A model generated the notes under the pieces. The model worked only from the letters and a program-made list of their open reading frames with translations, did no database searches and had not been told where the DNA came from. From the NCBI GenBank assembly GCA_951640165.1, contig OX621258.1, forward strand, positions 7,897,501-7,961,500: a stretch of DNA of 64,000 nt, written 5' to 3'. The DNA comes from Pseudoips prasinana (Eukaryota > Arthropoda > Insecta > Lepidoptera > Nolidae). How positions within the stretch are numbered: the stretch's first letter is position 1; every line of letters starts with the position of its first letter. Below, one piece after another: positions 32,076 to 42,428 of this stretch. The translations under genes and the position numbers were made by a program.

Positions 32076-32524
32076 TACTGAAAAGGAAGTACCTACGCAC
32101 AGAGCCGTAGGGGAGCACCGGGTGACCTGGAAGACTACAAATTTTGAGCAATGGATTGCATGTTTGTAGTTTCATAAATAGCATACTCATCGCTGATGTT
32201 CAGCAGCCGCCCTGCGCTTATCCCCACCACGATTTTACTTCACGCTATTCTCGTGATTCGCCTTCGATTTCACTCGAATTTAAACTCACCGTTCTGTATC
32301 GATATACTGCTTAATTGTTCCAAAAGTAATTCTTTTTGATGTAGAACCTTCACTATTATTGAAATACTTCTGTCCTTGTCTTCACCTACGGTTTTCTTTT
32401 CATTCTAGATCCCTGTAATGTCCATTTTTTCATTAAGACTTGTATGACCTTTTCATCAGCTATCCTTGTTCTTTTGTACAGGAAATTCGCACCATCTCAT
32501 TCTTTTTTTTCTAGAGCCATCTAA

Positions 32525-32870
32525 TTTGAACCCCATAAGGGTGCCCTCAGGTATTAGTCGCTTAAATTAAGCTACTGATTGAGAGCCTATTGCGCTAGCC
32601 AACTGCTCGTTGTTTTCAATTATTTAATTTTAATATAATATTGCTAAATGTAAGAATAATAGCTTAGTAACTTGCTATTTATTTAAGGATTTAATAAAAA
32701 TATATAATATGTGACGAAACAGACCGCCCGGACGGACTAATTCAAAATATTTTGTTGCTTTAATTAATGTATTTAACTATATGTATGTATTGCATTGTGA
32801 GCTTAACACGTACAAGTGTATGTAAATACTCAAGTGCTGAATAAATTTCTTTATTTCATTTCATTAATCT
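32525..32870 (-). repeat. Inverted copy of the 6756 repeat
   Basis: On the minus strand the order of motifs matches 6756-7110: ATTTATTCAGCACTT, GTCCGTCCGGGCGGTCTG, GGCTAGCGCAATAGGCTC, GGCACCCTTATGGGGTTC. Confidence 0.65.
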
Positions 32871-33390
32871 AAATTTTGCATTAAGAATTTTCTGCTTCAT
32901 CAGGTATCCAGTTTCTTTTGTTCTAGTATTACCCAACGTAGGAAGTTCTCGAAATGCTACAAAAGGCACCAAAAGCCCTTACTGGTACCGGGTTCGAACC
33001 CTGAAAGTGACATATGCTTTTTTCATGCAAGTGGAAAATGTCTTTAACCTTTCATACGCATGATGTTGATTGTGTTCAACTTTTGATTGACAACAGAATT
33101 ATTATTCATCTCCGCTTTGGGGTCAATGAAGGTTATTTCTTCATTATCACTGCTGATAAAATATTCGATTATTTAACAAACATAGTTGGCATAGGTTAGC
33201 ACGTACGGCGAACTTATAATGCACTCGGAATAAGTTAAGTCTATTAATATATAAATATTATTTTATTTGAGAAGAGTAATTATAAACGTAAGCAATATTG
33301 AAAATTAGGAATTATAAAAATAGTAGTAGTGATAAATCGGAGTAGTGATATTCGGAATTTTGAACCATTACGAATTATGGAAATCGGTAT

Positions 33391-33423
33391 TTTGAAATTC
33401 GCATTACAAATGCGAATTTCAAA
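33391..33423. repeat. Perfect 15-bp hairpin
   Basis: TTTGAAATTCGCATT at 33391-33405 is followed by loop ACA and its exact inverse at 33409-33423. Confidence 0.85.
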
Positions 33424-33479
33424 GAATTGCTGTCGGAAGAAAGTTTTTCGTATTAATATAGTGTACCCCTTTTCAAGAG

Positions 33480-33627
33480 AGCAAAAAATCGTTTTATTTA
33501 TCATCAAACTACTGTTTATAGTTAGGTTTGTTAAATATAAGAATTAAAAAAACATATTTTAATTGATATATTGAATAAACCTAACTATAAACACTAGTTT
33601 GATATATTAAACAAAACAGTTTTTATC
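33480..33627. repeat. Foldback element with long AT-rich arms
   Basis: The core arms GTTTATAGTTAGGTTT and AAACCTAACTATAAAC pair perfectly. Weaker pairing extends outward over roughly 50 bases per side (CAAACTA / TAGTTTG). It is probably a small palindromic MITE. Confidence 0.65.
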
Positions 33628-33874
33628 TTTCCTGAAAAATTACGTACTTTGACATCCGCGGTGTTAGAATTTAAATGACGATTTGCGGTTCACACACCCC
33701 TCTTCCAGCGGCGCTAAAATTTTAGTAGCTGATATTGCTTTTTCTGCCATTACAATCGACACAAATATATCCGTTTTAAGTTACAGTAACGCAGGATTAA
33801 GGGACATACATAAATTATTCTAATAAAAATAATGAGAAGTTATTTTTATTGAGGCTTATGTCACAGGTCTCAAA

Positions 33875-35353
33875 GAAACCTTGTACGAGGAGAACAAGTT
33901 ACCCTTAGGACAGTGAGGAGGAGGCTTTTAGGGGCTGATATAGGCAGTCGTCGACCAGCGCGGGTCGCCCAAGTTACTCCGGCAGCACCGGATCTTTCGA
34001 TTAAGTGTTAGTAACAGGAATAACATACTCTTCTCCGATGAGGTTCGAATTTGTCTGAATGGTGAAGACCAACGTCGGTGCTGTTACGAAGACGAGGGGA
34101 GCGCTATGACGGCGTGTGTTTTGGAAAGATCCCCTTATGGTGGAGGGTCCGTTGTTATGGGCGGGCGTAACTTCCAGCTATGGTACCGAGATAATATTAA
34201 TTGAAAATGGCTAAAGAAATGCGCAAAGGTAAATAACATAAATTCTTTGTCAACATGCACAACTAGCACTGACTGTAAGTTAGTTATATAACTTTAGGAA
34301 GACCAACAGCGTACAATAACGAATATGAATTCGGATAGAAGTTAGATGTGAGTCGTATAAGGAACAAACAAATGATTATTGAACACTCTATTTAGAGAGT
34401 CTTGACTGATCTGCCATGTTTCTGGTTTTTAATTAAAAACAACAAAACTAATTTTCCTAATTTTTCATCATCATCATCATCATATCAGCCGAAAGACGTC
34501 CGCTGCTGGACAAAGGCCTCCCTCAAGGATCTCCACAATAGCCGGTCCTGCGCTGCCCGCATCCAGCGGCTTCCCGCGACCCGCAAAATATCGTCGGTCC
34601 CCGTGTAGGAGGCCTGCCCACGCTGCGTCTTCCGGTTCGTGGTCGCCACTCGAGAACCTTTCTGCACCATCGGTCGTCAGTTCTACGAGCTATTAGCCCT
34701 GCCCACTGCCACTTCAGTTTGGCAATTTTTTGGGCTATGTCGGCTACTTTGGTTCGCCTGTGGATCTCAGCATTTCTGATTCGATCTCGCAGAGAAACTC
34801 CAAGCATAGCCCTTTCCATTGCTCTTTGTGTGACCTTGTGCCGCCTGTTAAGGCCTATAGTATAATTTTTACGTTTAACGAATTACTCGCCCGCCACCAG
34901 GAACGCATTTTGGCGATGGTTAGTAGATACTTATGGAAGATGGAGTGTTATATGGTGTCTTACAACTTTCGTGGGCACGTTGAAGTGGATATTTGAAAAG
35001 AGATTAGTACAGTCAATTGAACCGAATACCTACAATGCTCATCAGATACGTTCATCGTACCTAATTGGTGAAGATGCCATTTACATGGACGATAGTAGTA
35101 GATTCTTATATGCAAGAACTCGGTGTTCGCCGTTTGGATTAGCCAGCGCAGAGCCCCGAATTAAAACTCATTGAGCATGGTGTCTCTTAATGAGGCAAGT
35201 ACGATCCGTCCAAGTCCACAAAACATCAGGGAGCTTAAATGTGTGATTTCATGTGAGTGGACAACATATTTCACAGACACCCACAAAAGCCTGGTGAAAA
35301 GCATGTCAAGACGATTACATGCCGTGATCGCTGCAAGGAGAAGGTATAGATAG
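33875..35353 (+). pseudogene. Tc1-like transposase pseudogene, interrupted
   Basis: The first part (33875-34195) reads TVRRRLLGADIGSRRPARV and then NNILFSDEVRICLNGEDQR and LERSPYGGGSVVMGG, matching the helix-turn-helix and the first catalytic strand of Tc1 transposases. The second part (about 34960-35353) reads LIGEDAIYMDD and, in another frame, CEWTTYFTDTHKSLVKSMSR to a stop, matching the C terminus. Stops and frameshifts separate the motifs, and an RTE 3' fragment lies between the halves. It is inactive. Confidence 0.75.
34462..34895 (-). mobile_element. RTE-type non-LTR 3' end, inside the Tc1 pseudogene
   Basis: The minus strand encodes MERAMLGVSLRDRIRNAEIH, then [10 protein letters not shown] and [19 protein letters not shown]. 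This is the C terminus of an RTE reverse transcriptase with one frameshift. A (CAT)n run at 34466-34482 is its 3' tail. Confidence 0.8.
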
Positions 35354-35461
35354 TCCACCACGCTGGTCAAGTGCACCTTTGCAGACTACACATGCCTTTA
35401 AGAACATTTTCGGAGAACTCTCGGAGACATTGCGGTTTCCTCACGGTGTTATGTACGAGAC

Positions 35462-35740
35462 AATTCAGCCGAAAGACGTCCACTGCTGGACAAAGGTCTC
35501 CCCCAAACATCTCCACAATTGACCCTCTTGCGCTATTCGCATCCACCGGTTTCCGCGAGCATCTTGTAGGGGACCTACCCACACTGCGTCTTCCGGTTTG
35601 TGGTCGCCACTCGAAAACCTTTCTGCCCCATCGGCCGTCGGTTGTAAGAGCTATGTGCCCTGCCCACTGCCACTTCAGCTTGGCAATTCTTCGGGTTATG
35701 TCGGTGACTTTGGTTCGCCGGCGGATTTTTACATTTAGTA
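35462..35740 (-). mobile_element. RTE-type non-LTR 3' end
   Basis: The minus strand reads [14 protein letters not shown], then [19 protein letters not shown], and terminates with the GCCGAAAGACGTCCACTGC end. It is shorter than the previous copy. Confidence 0.75.
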
Positions 35741-36323
35741 AATAAAAAAAAAAAATGAATTAACATTGAGTTAACTTCACTTATTAACATGTTTTTTAGA
35801 TATTTCTTAATATCTATGATAGTATGATCTTATTATAGCCGCATTAAAATATGGATTTATTACTATAACAGTCTTTGGGGACTGCGGATATACGTGAAAA
35901 GTATATTTTCATCACCCCATATCGGAAAGAGTATTTCTACTTTTCGATATCTGAGTGGAAAAGTCATTTTTATCCTCTAGCTAGAGATTAAAGTAAATTT
36001 GAATTTAGAACATCGTGTGCATTAAGTTTGTGAATGTAAAATATCATTGAACCTATTTACTTCTACCTCTATAGTGGCGAATCTATCATACAACAAGTAA
36101 CAAAGTACGTAACAAACATTCATACTTACAAACTTTCGCATTTATAATATTAGTAGAATTTCATCGACAAATTCTTTCATCACCTAAATCTATGCGTATG
36201 ATTATGTAGTTCTAAACAAAAACTGCACAGTCGTCTGATTAGTTTTCTTAATGATATTTAAATGGAGCGGCAACGAGCAACTGTTTAGCATTGTTAATTA
36301 CATGTTAATATTTTTCGGTGCAC

Positions 36324-36362
36324 TATAAAAGTGCACGCATTTAGTAGGAAGCAACAATCAGT
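36324..36362 (+). promoter_or_regulatory. Core promoter: TATA box and arthropod initiator
   Basis: TATAAAA at 36324-36330 is followed by TCAGT at 36358-36362, the arthropod initiator motif, giving a probable start near 36360. The ATG at 36413 lies about 53 bases further on. The spacing is slightly wider than the usual 30, but the two motifs and the coding exon agree in order and strand. Confidence 0.7.
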
Positions 36363-36412
36363 GCTAACAGTTCAATTGGAAGTCATTGGGACCAGCTACA
36401 CTTAAACTAACC

Positions 36413-36427
36413 ATGTCTCCACTTACG
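36413..36427 (+). CDS. Alanine-rich protein gene, exon 1 (coding part)
   Basis: The ATG in the context AACCATGTC encodes MSPLT and ends at ACG|GTAAGA in phase 0. A five-codon first coding exon is characteristic of insect cuticular genes. Confidence 0.78.
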
Positions 36428-39400
36428 GTAAGATGGGACATCTATACATAGAATAAAATCGTAGGAAAGTCAAAACTGTACATTGTATATTTTTTTAAAA
36501 GGCTACTTGGGGCGTGATATGCAATCGATATCGAAGCCAAAAATATAGATTTTAGAATTTTTTGTCTGTGTGTCTGTATGTATGTCCGGGCTAAACTCAA
36601 AGAGTACTGCATGGATTTACTTCAAATTTTGCATGAATATTACTAAGAGGTCGGGTCAACATATAAGCTACTTACATATTATCACGCTATCACCTACGGG
36701 GGAGGGGCTGTGATAATGTATAAAATTTAACGCGGGTAATACCGCGGGGCACAGCTAGTATATAATAACTAGCATTTTCCCACGGCTTCACTTGCATTAA
36801 GTAGTATTATTATTAATTAGGGGTTGCCTACGTCATAGTAAAGCCCGTAGTCAACCCGATCGGTTTAAAATTGACAAAGTTTCATCCCCTATTTTATCCC
36901 CTTGGGGGTAGAATTAATCAAAATACTTTCTTAGTGGATGCCTACGTCATAACATCTACTTGCATGCCAAATTTCAGCCTAATCCGTCCAGTGGTTTGGG
37001 TTGTGCTTTGATAGATCACTCTGTCAGTCAGTCACCTTCGAGTTTTGCATATTTGTTTAGATATTATTGTTTTGTTCTATATCAATTCTATAATTATAAA
37101 TATGTAAAAAATAATAATTTAAATTAATAATTTGAAATAATAATAATATCCTGAGGCATAATGAAATACTGAGAGAATTATTTTTAACAGAAAAATCTCA
37201 AAAATCCGTCCTCTTTGGCCTGACCCAGGATTTGGACCTCATTTATCAGCGAGGCATTTTTTTATTAATGTTTTATGTATTGCTAGTATCGTGCATTTAT
37301 AAAAAACTACCAAAGGAAATTTACACAAAGAAAAAAATACCAACAAAATCATTATTAAATTAAAAAGTTAGTACACAACAAACCGACATAAAACAGTCTC
37401 ATTTATTATTTATAACAGAAATTTGCATAGGTAAATATTTATTACTATCAGAAGTGTAACAAATAAAAACTACCTACGTTGCATAAACTAGTCATAATAC
37501 AATAAATTAAAGTTTAGTAGAATTGAAAAAAAATAACGTGCATGTGTCCCCCCTCTCCTATTTACATTGGTAAATTTTATAGGATAGAATCTGAAAAAAA
37601 GTGCACATTGCATTTATGTATAGACGCCAGCACATCCAACTACCTCAATCTGTCAAATTTCTTTTATAGATTTCAAGTTTATCACAAAAACATAAAGTTC
37701 ACTTTCAATTGGGGAAAGACAGATTGGGGTAACTTGATGTGCTGGCGTCTGTACCTATAAGTAATACCATATTTCTGCAGATAATCTTATTTTTAACAAA
37801 ATTAAAATTTGTCCTCTTTGGCCTGGCCCAGGATTTGGACCTCATTTATCAGCGAGCGTTTGATCAAGATGCACAACAAGGCATTTTTTTATTAATGTTT
37901 TATGTATTGCTAGTATCGTGCATTTATAAAAAACTACCAAAGGACATTTACATAAAGAAAAATAAAATACCAACCAAATTATTATTAAATTAAAATGTTA
38001 GTACACAAGAAAACGACATAAAACAGCCTCATTTATTATTGATTACAAAAAAAATGCATAGATAAATATTTATTACTATCAGAAGTGTAACAAATAAAAA
38101 TTTCCTACGTGGCATAAACTAGTCATAATACAATAAATTAAAGTTCAGTAGAATAAAAAAAAAATAACGTGCAAGTGTCCCCCCTCTCCTATTTACCAAT
38201 GAATCTGAAAATAAGTGCAACACATGGCATTTATGTATAGACGCCAGCACATCCAACTACCTCAATCTGTCAAATTCCTTTTATAGATTTCAACTTTATC
38301 ACAAAAGCATAAAGTTCACTTTCAATTGGGGAAATTTGACAGATTGGGGGTAACTTGATTTGCTGGCGTCTGTACCTATAAGTAGTACCATATTTCTGCA
38401 GATAATCTTATTTTTAGGTATTAAATTTATATTTGAGAAAATATCCTTTTTGCGCAACGAAGCTATCAGTAATTTTAACACTCTGTAATTTGACTGAATG
38501 CATTATAATTGAAATTGCCAAGCTGAAGTGGCAGTGGGCAGGGCACATAGCTCGTAGAGCCGACGGCCGCTGGGCCAGAAAGGTTCTCGAGTGGCGACCA
38601 CGAACCGGAAGACGCAGCGTGGGCAGGCCCCCTACAAGATGGACTAATGATCTTGTGCGGGTCGCTGGAAATCGCTGGATGCGGATAGCGCAAGACCGGC
38701 AATTGTGGAGATCTTTGGGGGAGGCCTTTGTCCAGTAGTGGACGTCTTCGGCTGATATGATGAGCATTATAATTCTGTAGAACAAATTTTGCAATTACAC
38801 CTAGTCTAAAACTAAACCTTAACAAGTAATAGGTACAATTAATTATACTATACCTATGGTAAGGTTAAATCAGTAAGCAAATATTTGTATGCCAAGAACT
38901 AAATATGCCAAATCTGTGAGGCAACAAAATTAAAATTTGTACCTACATTCACGCAAATAAATACTTAGGTATAATATGATCTCTAATTGCTTACTAAAGT
39001 TCATTTGGGTTTCAGATTTTTATGATTTTCGCTGTGGCGTATGAAGTTATCGGTGATGGTAAGTTTCTAGTCACACTAATATTATAAAGGTGAAAGTTCG
39101 TGAGTGTGTTTATTTGTTACATCTTCACGTCAAAACGGCTGGAGCGATTTTAACAAAATTTGGTACGGAGTTAACTGACACCCTGGATTAACACATAGGC
39201 TATCATTTATAAAGTTTAACGCGGGTAAAACCGCGGGGCACAACTAATCAATAATAATATCCTGGGACATTATTAAATAAGTAAATAAAAAAGGTTTTTA
39301 TTCACGTATGCTTTAAAAAAGCGCTTGTAAATAGTCAGAACATGTTTGTAGTAATATAGTTGTATACATTACTAGCTGTGCCCCGCGGTGTTACCCGCGT

Positions 39401-41780
39401 TAAAGTTTATAAATTTTGTTTGCTATAAACCTCACGGAGCCCGAGACCTTTCCAACGAATGCAAAACCGTGGAAATCGGTTCGTGCGTTCTGGAGCTATA
39501 GCGTCAGGAAGGAAAACCCGACTTATTTTTATATAGTAGAAGATTATTTCTAGTAACATAGATATTTAGGTACACATTGTATTGATTGTATGAAAACATT
39601 TATTTATTTTATTATAGCAATGATATTTAGCTAGCTCGTATCAAGTTATTGTCAAGAGATTATGTTTAATTATCTAGTTTAAGTGTAATATTTTTACTAC
39701 ATATTGTCAATGGTTCTGTCTATATTAAGGTATTATTATTATGAAGGACCTTGTGTTAATAACCACGGTCGCGCTTTAATGCTACCACCGGATCCAATGC
39801 GCCCCAACCGAGAAGACCCAGCGAAACAAACTCAGTGGGTTCATCTACTACCGGTTTCAACACGACCCAGTTGAGACGGTCCGGCGAAACATACTCAAGT
39901 TATTCACGTACGGCCATCTGATCCCAAATTAAGCAGAGCTTGTACTATGGAAACCAGATATTTTTTTTTTTTTTTACAATGTCTCACAGATCATCCTAGC
40001 CCCAAACTAAGCAAAGCTTGTACTATGGGTACCAGGCGACGATATACATACTTATATAGATAGATAAATACTTATATACATAGAAAACATCCATGACTCA
40101 GAAACAAATATTCGTGCTCATCACACAAATATTTGCACTTACCGGGATTCGAACCCAGGACCACCAGCTTCGTAGGTAGGATCACTACCAACTACGCTAC
40201 GGTGACCGTCATGTACATACATGTACCCACCTACTACTTTTCTTTTGTAAATACATAGATAACTTAAATAGATAATAACACACAAGGAAACAGACACACA
40301 CAAATATCTGTCATGACCTGCGGCGTGAAAGGCAAGTATCTACCAACCACGCCAACCGGGATCTTATGTCGACGGTCACCGTAGCCTAGTCGGTAGTGCT
40401 CCTGCCTACGAAGCTGGTGGTCCTGGGTTCGAATCCCGGTAAGTGTAAATATTTGTGTGATGAGCACGAATATTTGTTTCTGAGTCATGGATGTTTTCTA
40501 TGTATATAAGTATTTATCTATCTATACGAGTATGTATACCGTCGCTGATACCCATAGTCCAAGCTTTGCTTAGTCTGGGGCTAGTATGATCTGTGTGACA
40601 TTTTCCCTATATATTATATATTACTAGCGGCCCGGTACGTGCTTCGCTACGTATAAGGCATAGTAATAAAAAAATGATTATTAAGTTCATTTATTCAAAC
40701 AAGAAATATTTTAAATTGCTAGCTAGTAAAAGATATGATTTTACACTTTTTCAAGACTTTTTTAAATTTTCTCTACGTACAAACCTTACCTGGACTTCCA
40801 CGAATAATTCAAGATCAAAATTAGCCAAATCGGTAAAGGTGTTGTTGAGTTATAACATTACAACGGAAAGTGGCTTTGATTTTTATATATATAGATTATT
40901 ATGTGATCTTTATTTGGAACTATTTATTTTTGCGTGAAGTTTGTATTGATGTCTTCATATTTCAGATAAAGTTGCTGACTCCCGTCCGGCACAGTCTGGC
41001 ATCTCGCCGGTAATCGCTGGCCATTACGGAGGCGTGGGTCTCGGTTATGGCGGCGTCGGGCTGGCTGGCGCAGGGTTAGCAGGTGCTGCATTGGCCGGTG
41101 GTGCTGGCTTAATCGGTGGCCCTGCTGTGGTGGCAGGGCCTGGACTTGGCTCCGGCGCGGCCCTTAATAGCGCTGCCGCTGTAGGTGCCGCGCAGCTCAG
41201 CGCTATCCAGAACGCTCAAGCTGTGCAGGCTGCTCAGATCGCGAGTTCAGCTGCCGCCGCTATTCAGGGCGCTCGCGTCACCGAAGCAGCGGCTCGCAAT
41301 GGACAAGCCAACGCTATCAATAACGCTGCTGCTCTCGATGCCGCTCGCGTTGCTAACATTCAGCGCGCTCAAGCTGCCGCTTGGGAGAACGCTCGTGCCA
41401 CGGAGGCTGCCCGCCGAGCTGGCGCCGCCAGTGCCAACGAGTTAGCTCGTGCTGCTGAAGCTGAACGTCTTGCCCACGCCGCTCGTGTACAAGCTATCGC
41501 GATCGCCAATACTCGTGCAGTTGAAGCTGCTCGTATCGCTAATGCAGCACGCGCTCAGGCTGCCGCTGTTGCTACTAGCGCCGCACAAGCGCAGGCCGTA
41601 GCTGATGCTGTTGCCAGGAATGCTCAGGACGGTGCTCTTTTGCTCGGAGGAGGTGCAATTGTCGGCACTGGTGGAGTAATTGACGCGGCGCCTGTAGCTG
41701 TTGCTGGAGGTCTCGGCGGTATTAGCGGTCTCGACTACGGCTACGGTGGACTTGGACACGGCAGACTGATCCATCACTAA
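36413..41780 (+). CDS. Secreted alanine-rich structural protein, probably cuticular (three exons)
   Basis: The exons are 36413-36427, 39016-39058 and 40966-41780, with phases 0, 1 and good GT-AG sites. They encode 290 residues. The N terminus [18 protein letters not shown] is a signal peptide split over two exons, the arrangement usual for insect cuticle genes. The mature part has a Gly-Tyr-rich start ([12 protein letters not shown]), a long Ala-Arg-rich centre with repeated variants of [20 protein letters not shown] and [17 protein letters not shown] that should form amphipathic helix, and a Gly-Tyr-Leu end ([15 protein letters not shown]). There is no R&R chitin-binding consensus. Cuticular or another extracellular matrix role is inferred from composition and gene structure. 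GC content is far above the surrounding DNA. Confidence 0.82.
36441..36758 (+). mobile_element. Helitron family B, 13 bases after a splice donor
   Basis: It runs A|TCTATACATAGAATAAAATC to GGGGCACAGCTAG|T with the GCGGGTAATACCGC hairpin. It sits immediately behind the exon 1 donor of the alanine-rich protein gene. Confidence 0.88.
36769..37061 (-). mobile_element. Helitron, another subfamily
   Basis: The reverse ends are A|CTAGCATTTTCCCACGGC on the left and GTTTAGA|T on the right, matching TC...CTAG with A/T flanks. The internal CAAATTTCAGCCTAATCCGTCCAG is present in pieces typical of these elements. Confidence 0.65.
37621..37751. mobile_element. TA-target MITE
   Basis: This is a member of the CAGACGCCAGCACATC family with TA on both sides, 131 bases, with a C-to-T change at its first base. 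Confidence 0.82.
38238..38372. mobile_element. TA-target MITE (duplicate of 37621)
   Basis: It shares the altered first base and the flanks of the 37621 copy, so it was copied with the 600-bp tandem duplication. Confidence 0.82.
38505..38760 (+). mobile_element. RTE-type non-LTR 3' end
   Basis: It encodes [40 protein letters not shown] and [13 protein letters not shown] up to a TAG and ends GACGTCTTCGGCTGATATGATGA. The frame is intact over about 78 codons. Confidence 0.85.
39016..39058 (+). CDS. Alanine-rich protein gene, exon 2
   Basis: The acceptor is GGGTTTCAG|ATT and the donor GATG|GTAAGT, phase 0 to 1. It encodes [14 protein letters not shown], the hydrophobic core of the signal peptide. 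Confidence 0.8.
39071..39247 (+). mobile_element. Lep1-like Helitron
   Basis: It runs TCACACTAATATTATAAAGG to GGGGCACAACTAA|T (CTAA is allowed in CTRR), with the GCGGGTAAAACCGC hairpin. It begins 12 bases after the exon 2 donor. Confidence 0.87.
39270..39905 (-). mobile_element. LINE 3' end fragment, interrupted by a Helitron
   Basis: It has the same tail and peptide-coding region as the 15.4-kb copy in minus orientation (CCGGATCCAATGCGCCCCAA, then GGTTTCAACACGACCCAG). A 172-bp Helitron sits at 39372-39543. Confidence 0.7.
39372..39543 (-). mobile_element. Small Helitron in a LINE, with an empty site elsewhere in the window
   Basis: The reverse ends are A|CTAGCTGTGCCCCGCGG and TATATAGTAGAAGA|T. 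The homologous LINE copy at 60.5 kb has the uninterrupted site (CATTATTATTTC), so insertion between A and T without target duplication can be read directly. Confidence 0.88.
39906..40368 (-). mobile_element. SINE family 2, interrupted by SINE family 1
   Basis: The 3' part GGCCATCTGATCCCAAATTA at the left and the tRNA-like head (GTTGGCGTGGTTGGTAGATA in reverse) at the right flank a family 1 SINE at 39975-40210. Confidence 0.82.
39975..40210 (-). mobile_element. SINE family 1, nested
   Basis: Its head ends in GGTGACCGTC at 40210 with intact A and B boxes. The tail runs into a T-run at 39961-39974. Confidence 0.85.
40371..40612 (+). mobile_element. SINE family 1
   Basis: It starts GACGGTCACCGTAGCC and has A box TAGCCTAGTCGG and B box GGTTCGAATCC. 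It lies head to head with the copy at 39975-40210, so the two can pair as a snapback RNA. Confidence 0.87.
40624..40895 (-). mobile_element. Helitron, another subfamily
   Basis: The reverse ends are A|CTAGCGGCCCGGTACGTGC and TATATATATAGA|T. The terminal hairpin region is TACGTGCTTCGCTACGTA. Confidence 0.7.
40966..41780 (+). CDS. Alanine-rich protein gene, exon 3
   Basis: The acceptor ATATTTCAG ends at 40965; the exon opens in phase 1 and ends at TAA 41778-41780. It holds the whole mature protein. Alanine dominates, with Arg/Glu/Asn at regular intervals. Confidence 0.88.
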
Positions 41781-42109
41781 GAAGTCACTGGCATCCTGAC
41801 CCACTAATTCCTTGTAAGATATTCTACGAAGATTAATATCTACAAATTTTTCCACTTTTCCAATGAAATATTAATTTTGTATATAAATTCTGTAAATATA
41901 ATTTTATAATATGTTTATCATTATGTGATTATGAATACGGACATGCATTTCGAGGGTCTATGATTGTATGGAAGATGATTTGGCTGTCGCTGAAGATGAA
42001 ACAATCATTTATGAACCCTTTTTTTGTACCCCTAGAGACGCCTTATACCGTAAACTATAATATATACGCCTCTACACAATCTTTTGAAGTATATAGTACC
42101 TACTTTATT

Positions 42110-42428
42110 TACTACTAATTGTACCCGCGGTTTTACCCGCGTTAAATTTTATAAATTATCATAGCTCCTCCCCCGTAGGTGATAGCGTGATAATATGTAG
42201 CCTATATGTTGACCCGACCTCTTGGTAATATTCATGCGAAATTTGAAGTCTCCCATGCAGTACTTTTCGAGTTTAGCCCGGACATACATACAGACAAACC
42301 GACACCCAGACAAAAACTCTAAAAGCTATATTTTTGCTTCGATATCGATTTTAGATCAAGTCCCAAGTATCCTTTTAAAAAATATTGAATATACAGTTTT
42401 GGCTTTCCTACGATTTTATTATATGTAC
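42110..42428 (-). mobile_element. Helitron family B copy, 3' terminus altered
   Basis: It has family segments in reverse (ACCCGCGGTTTTACCCGCG, TATGTTGACCCGACCTC, CCTACGATTTTATTATATG). The terminal CTAG reads CTAA/TTAG-like and cannot be confirmed. Confidence 0.75.

Larger units (their letters stand above)
37190..38410. repeat. Diverged 600-bp tandem duplication in intron 1
   Basis: About 37200-37795 is repeated at about 37800-38405 (GGATTTGGACCTCATTTATC at 37226 and near 37831; GTGTCCCCCCTCTCCTATTT in both). Each unit carries one TA-target MITE near its end. The copies differ by several small indels, so the duplication is older than the 1.49-kb one. Confidence 0.85.

Noticed and set aside
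34402..34670. Plus-strand short frames over the RTE fragments
   Set aside because: The RTE coding runs on the minus strand here, so the plus frames are shadows.
41185..41855. Open frames in other frames and on the minus strand over the alanine-rich exon
   Set aside because: They are shadows of the GC-rich repetitive coding exon.
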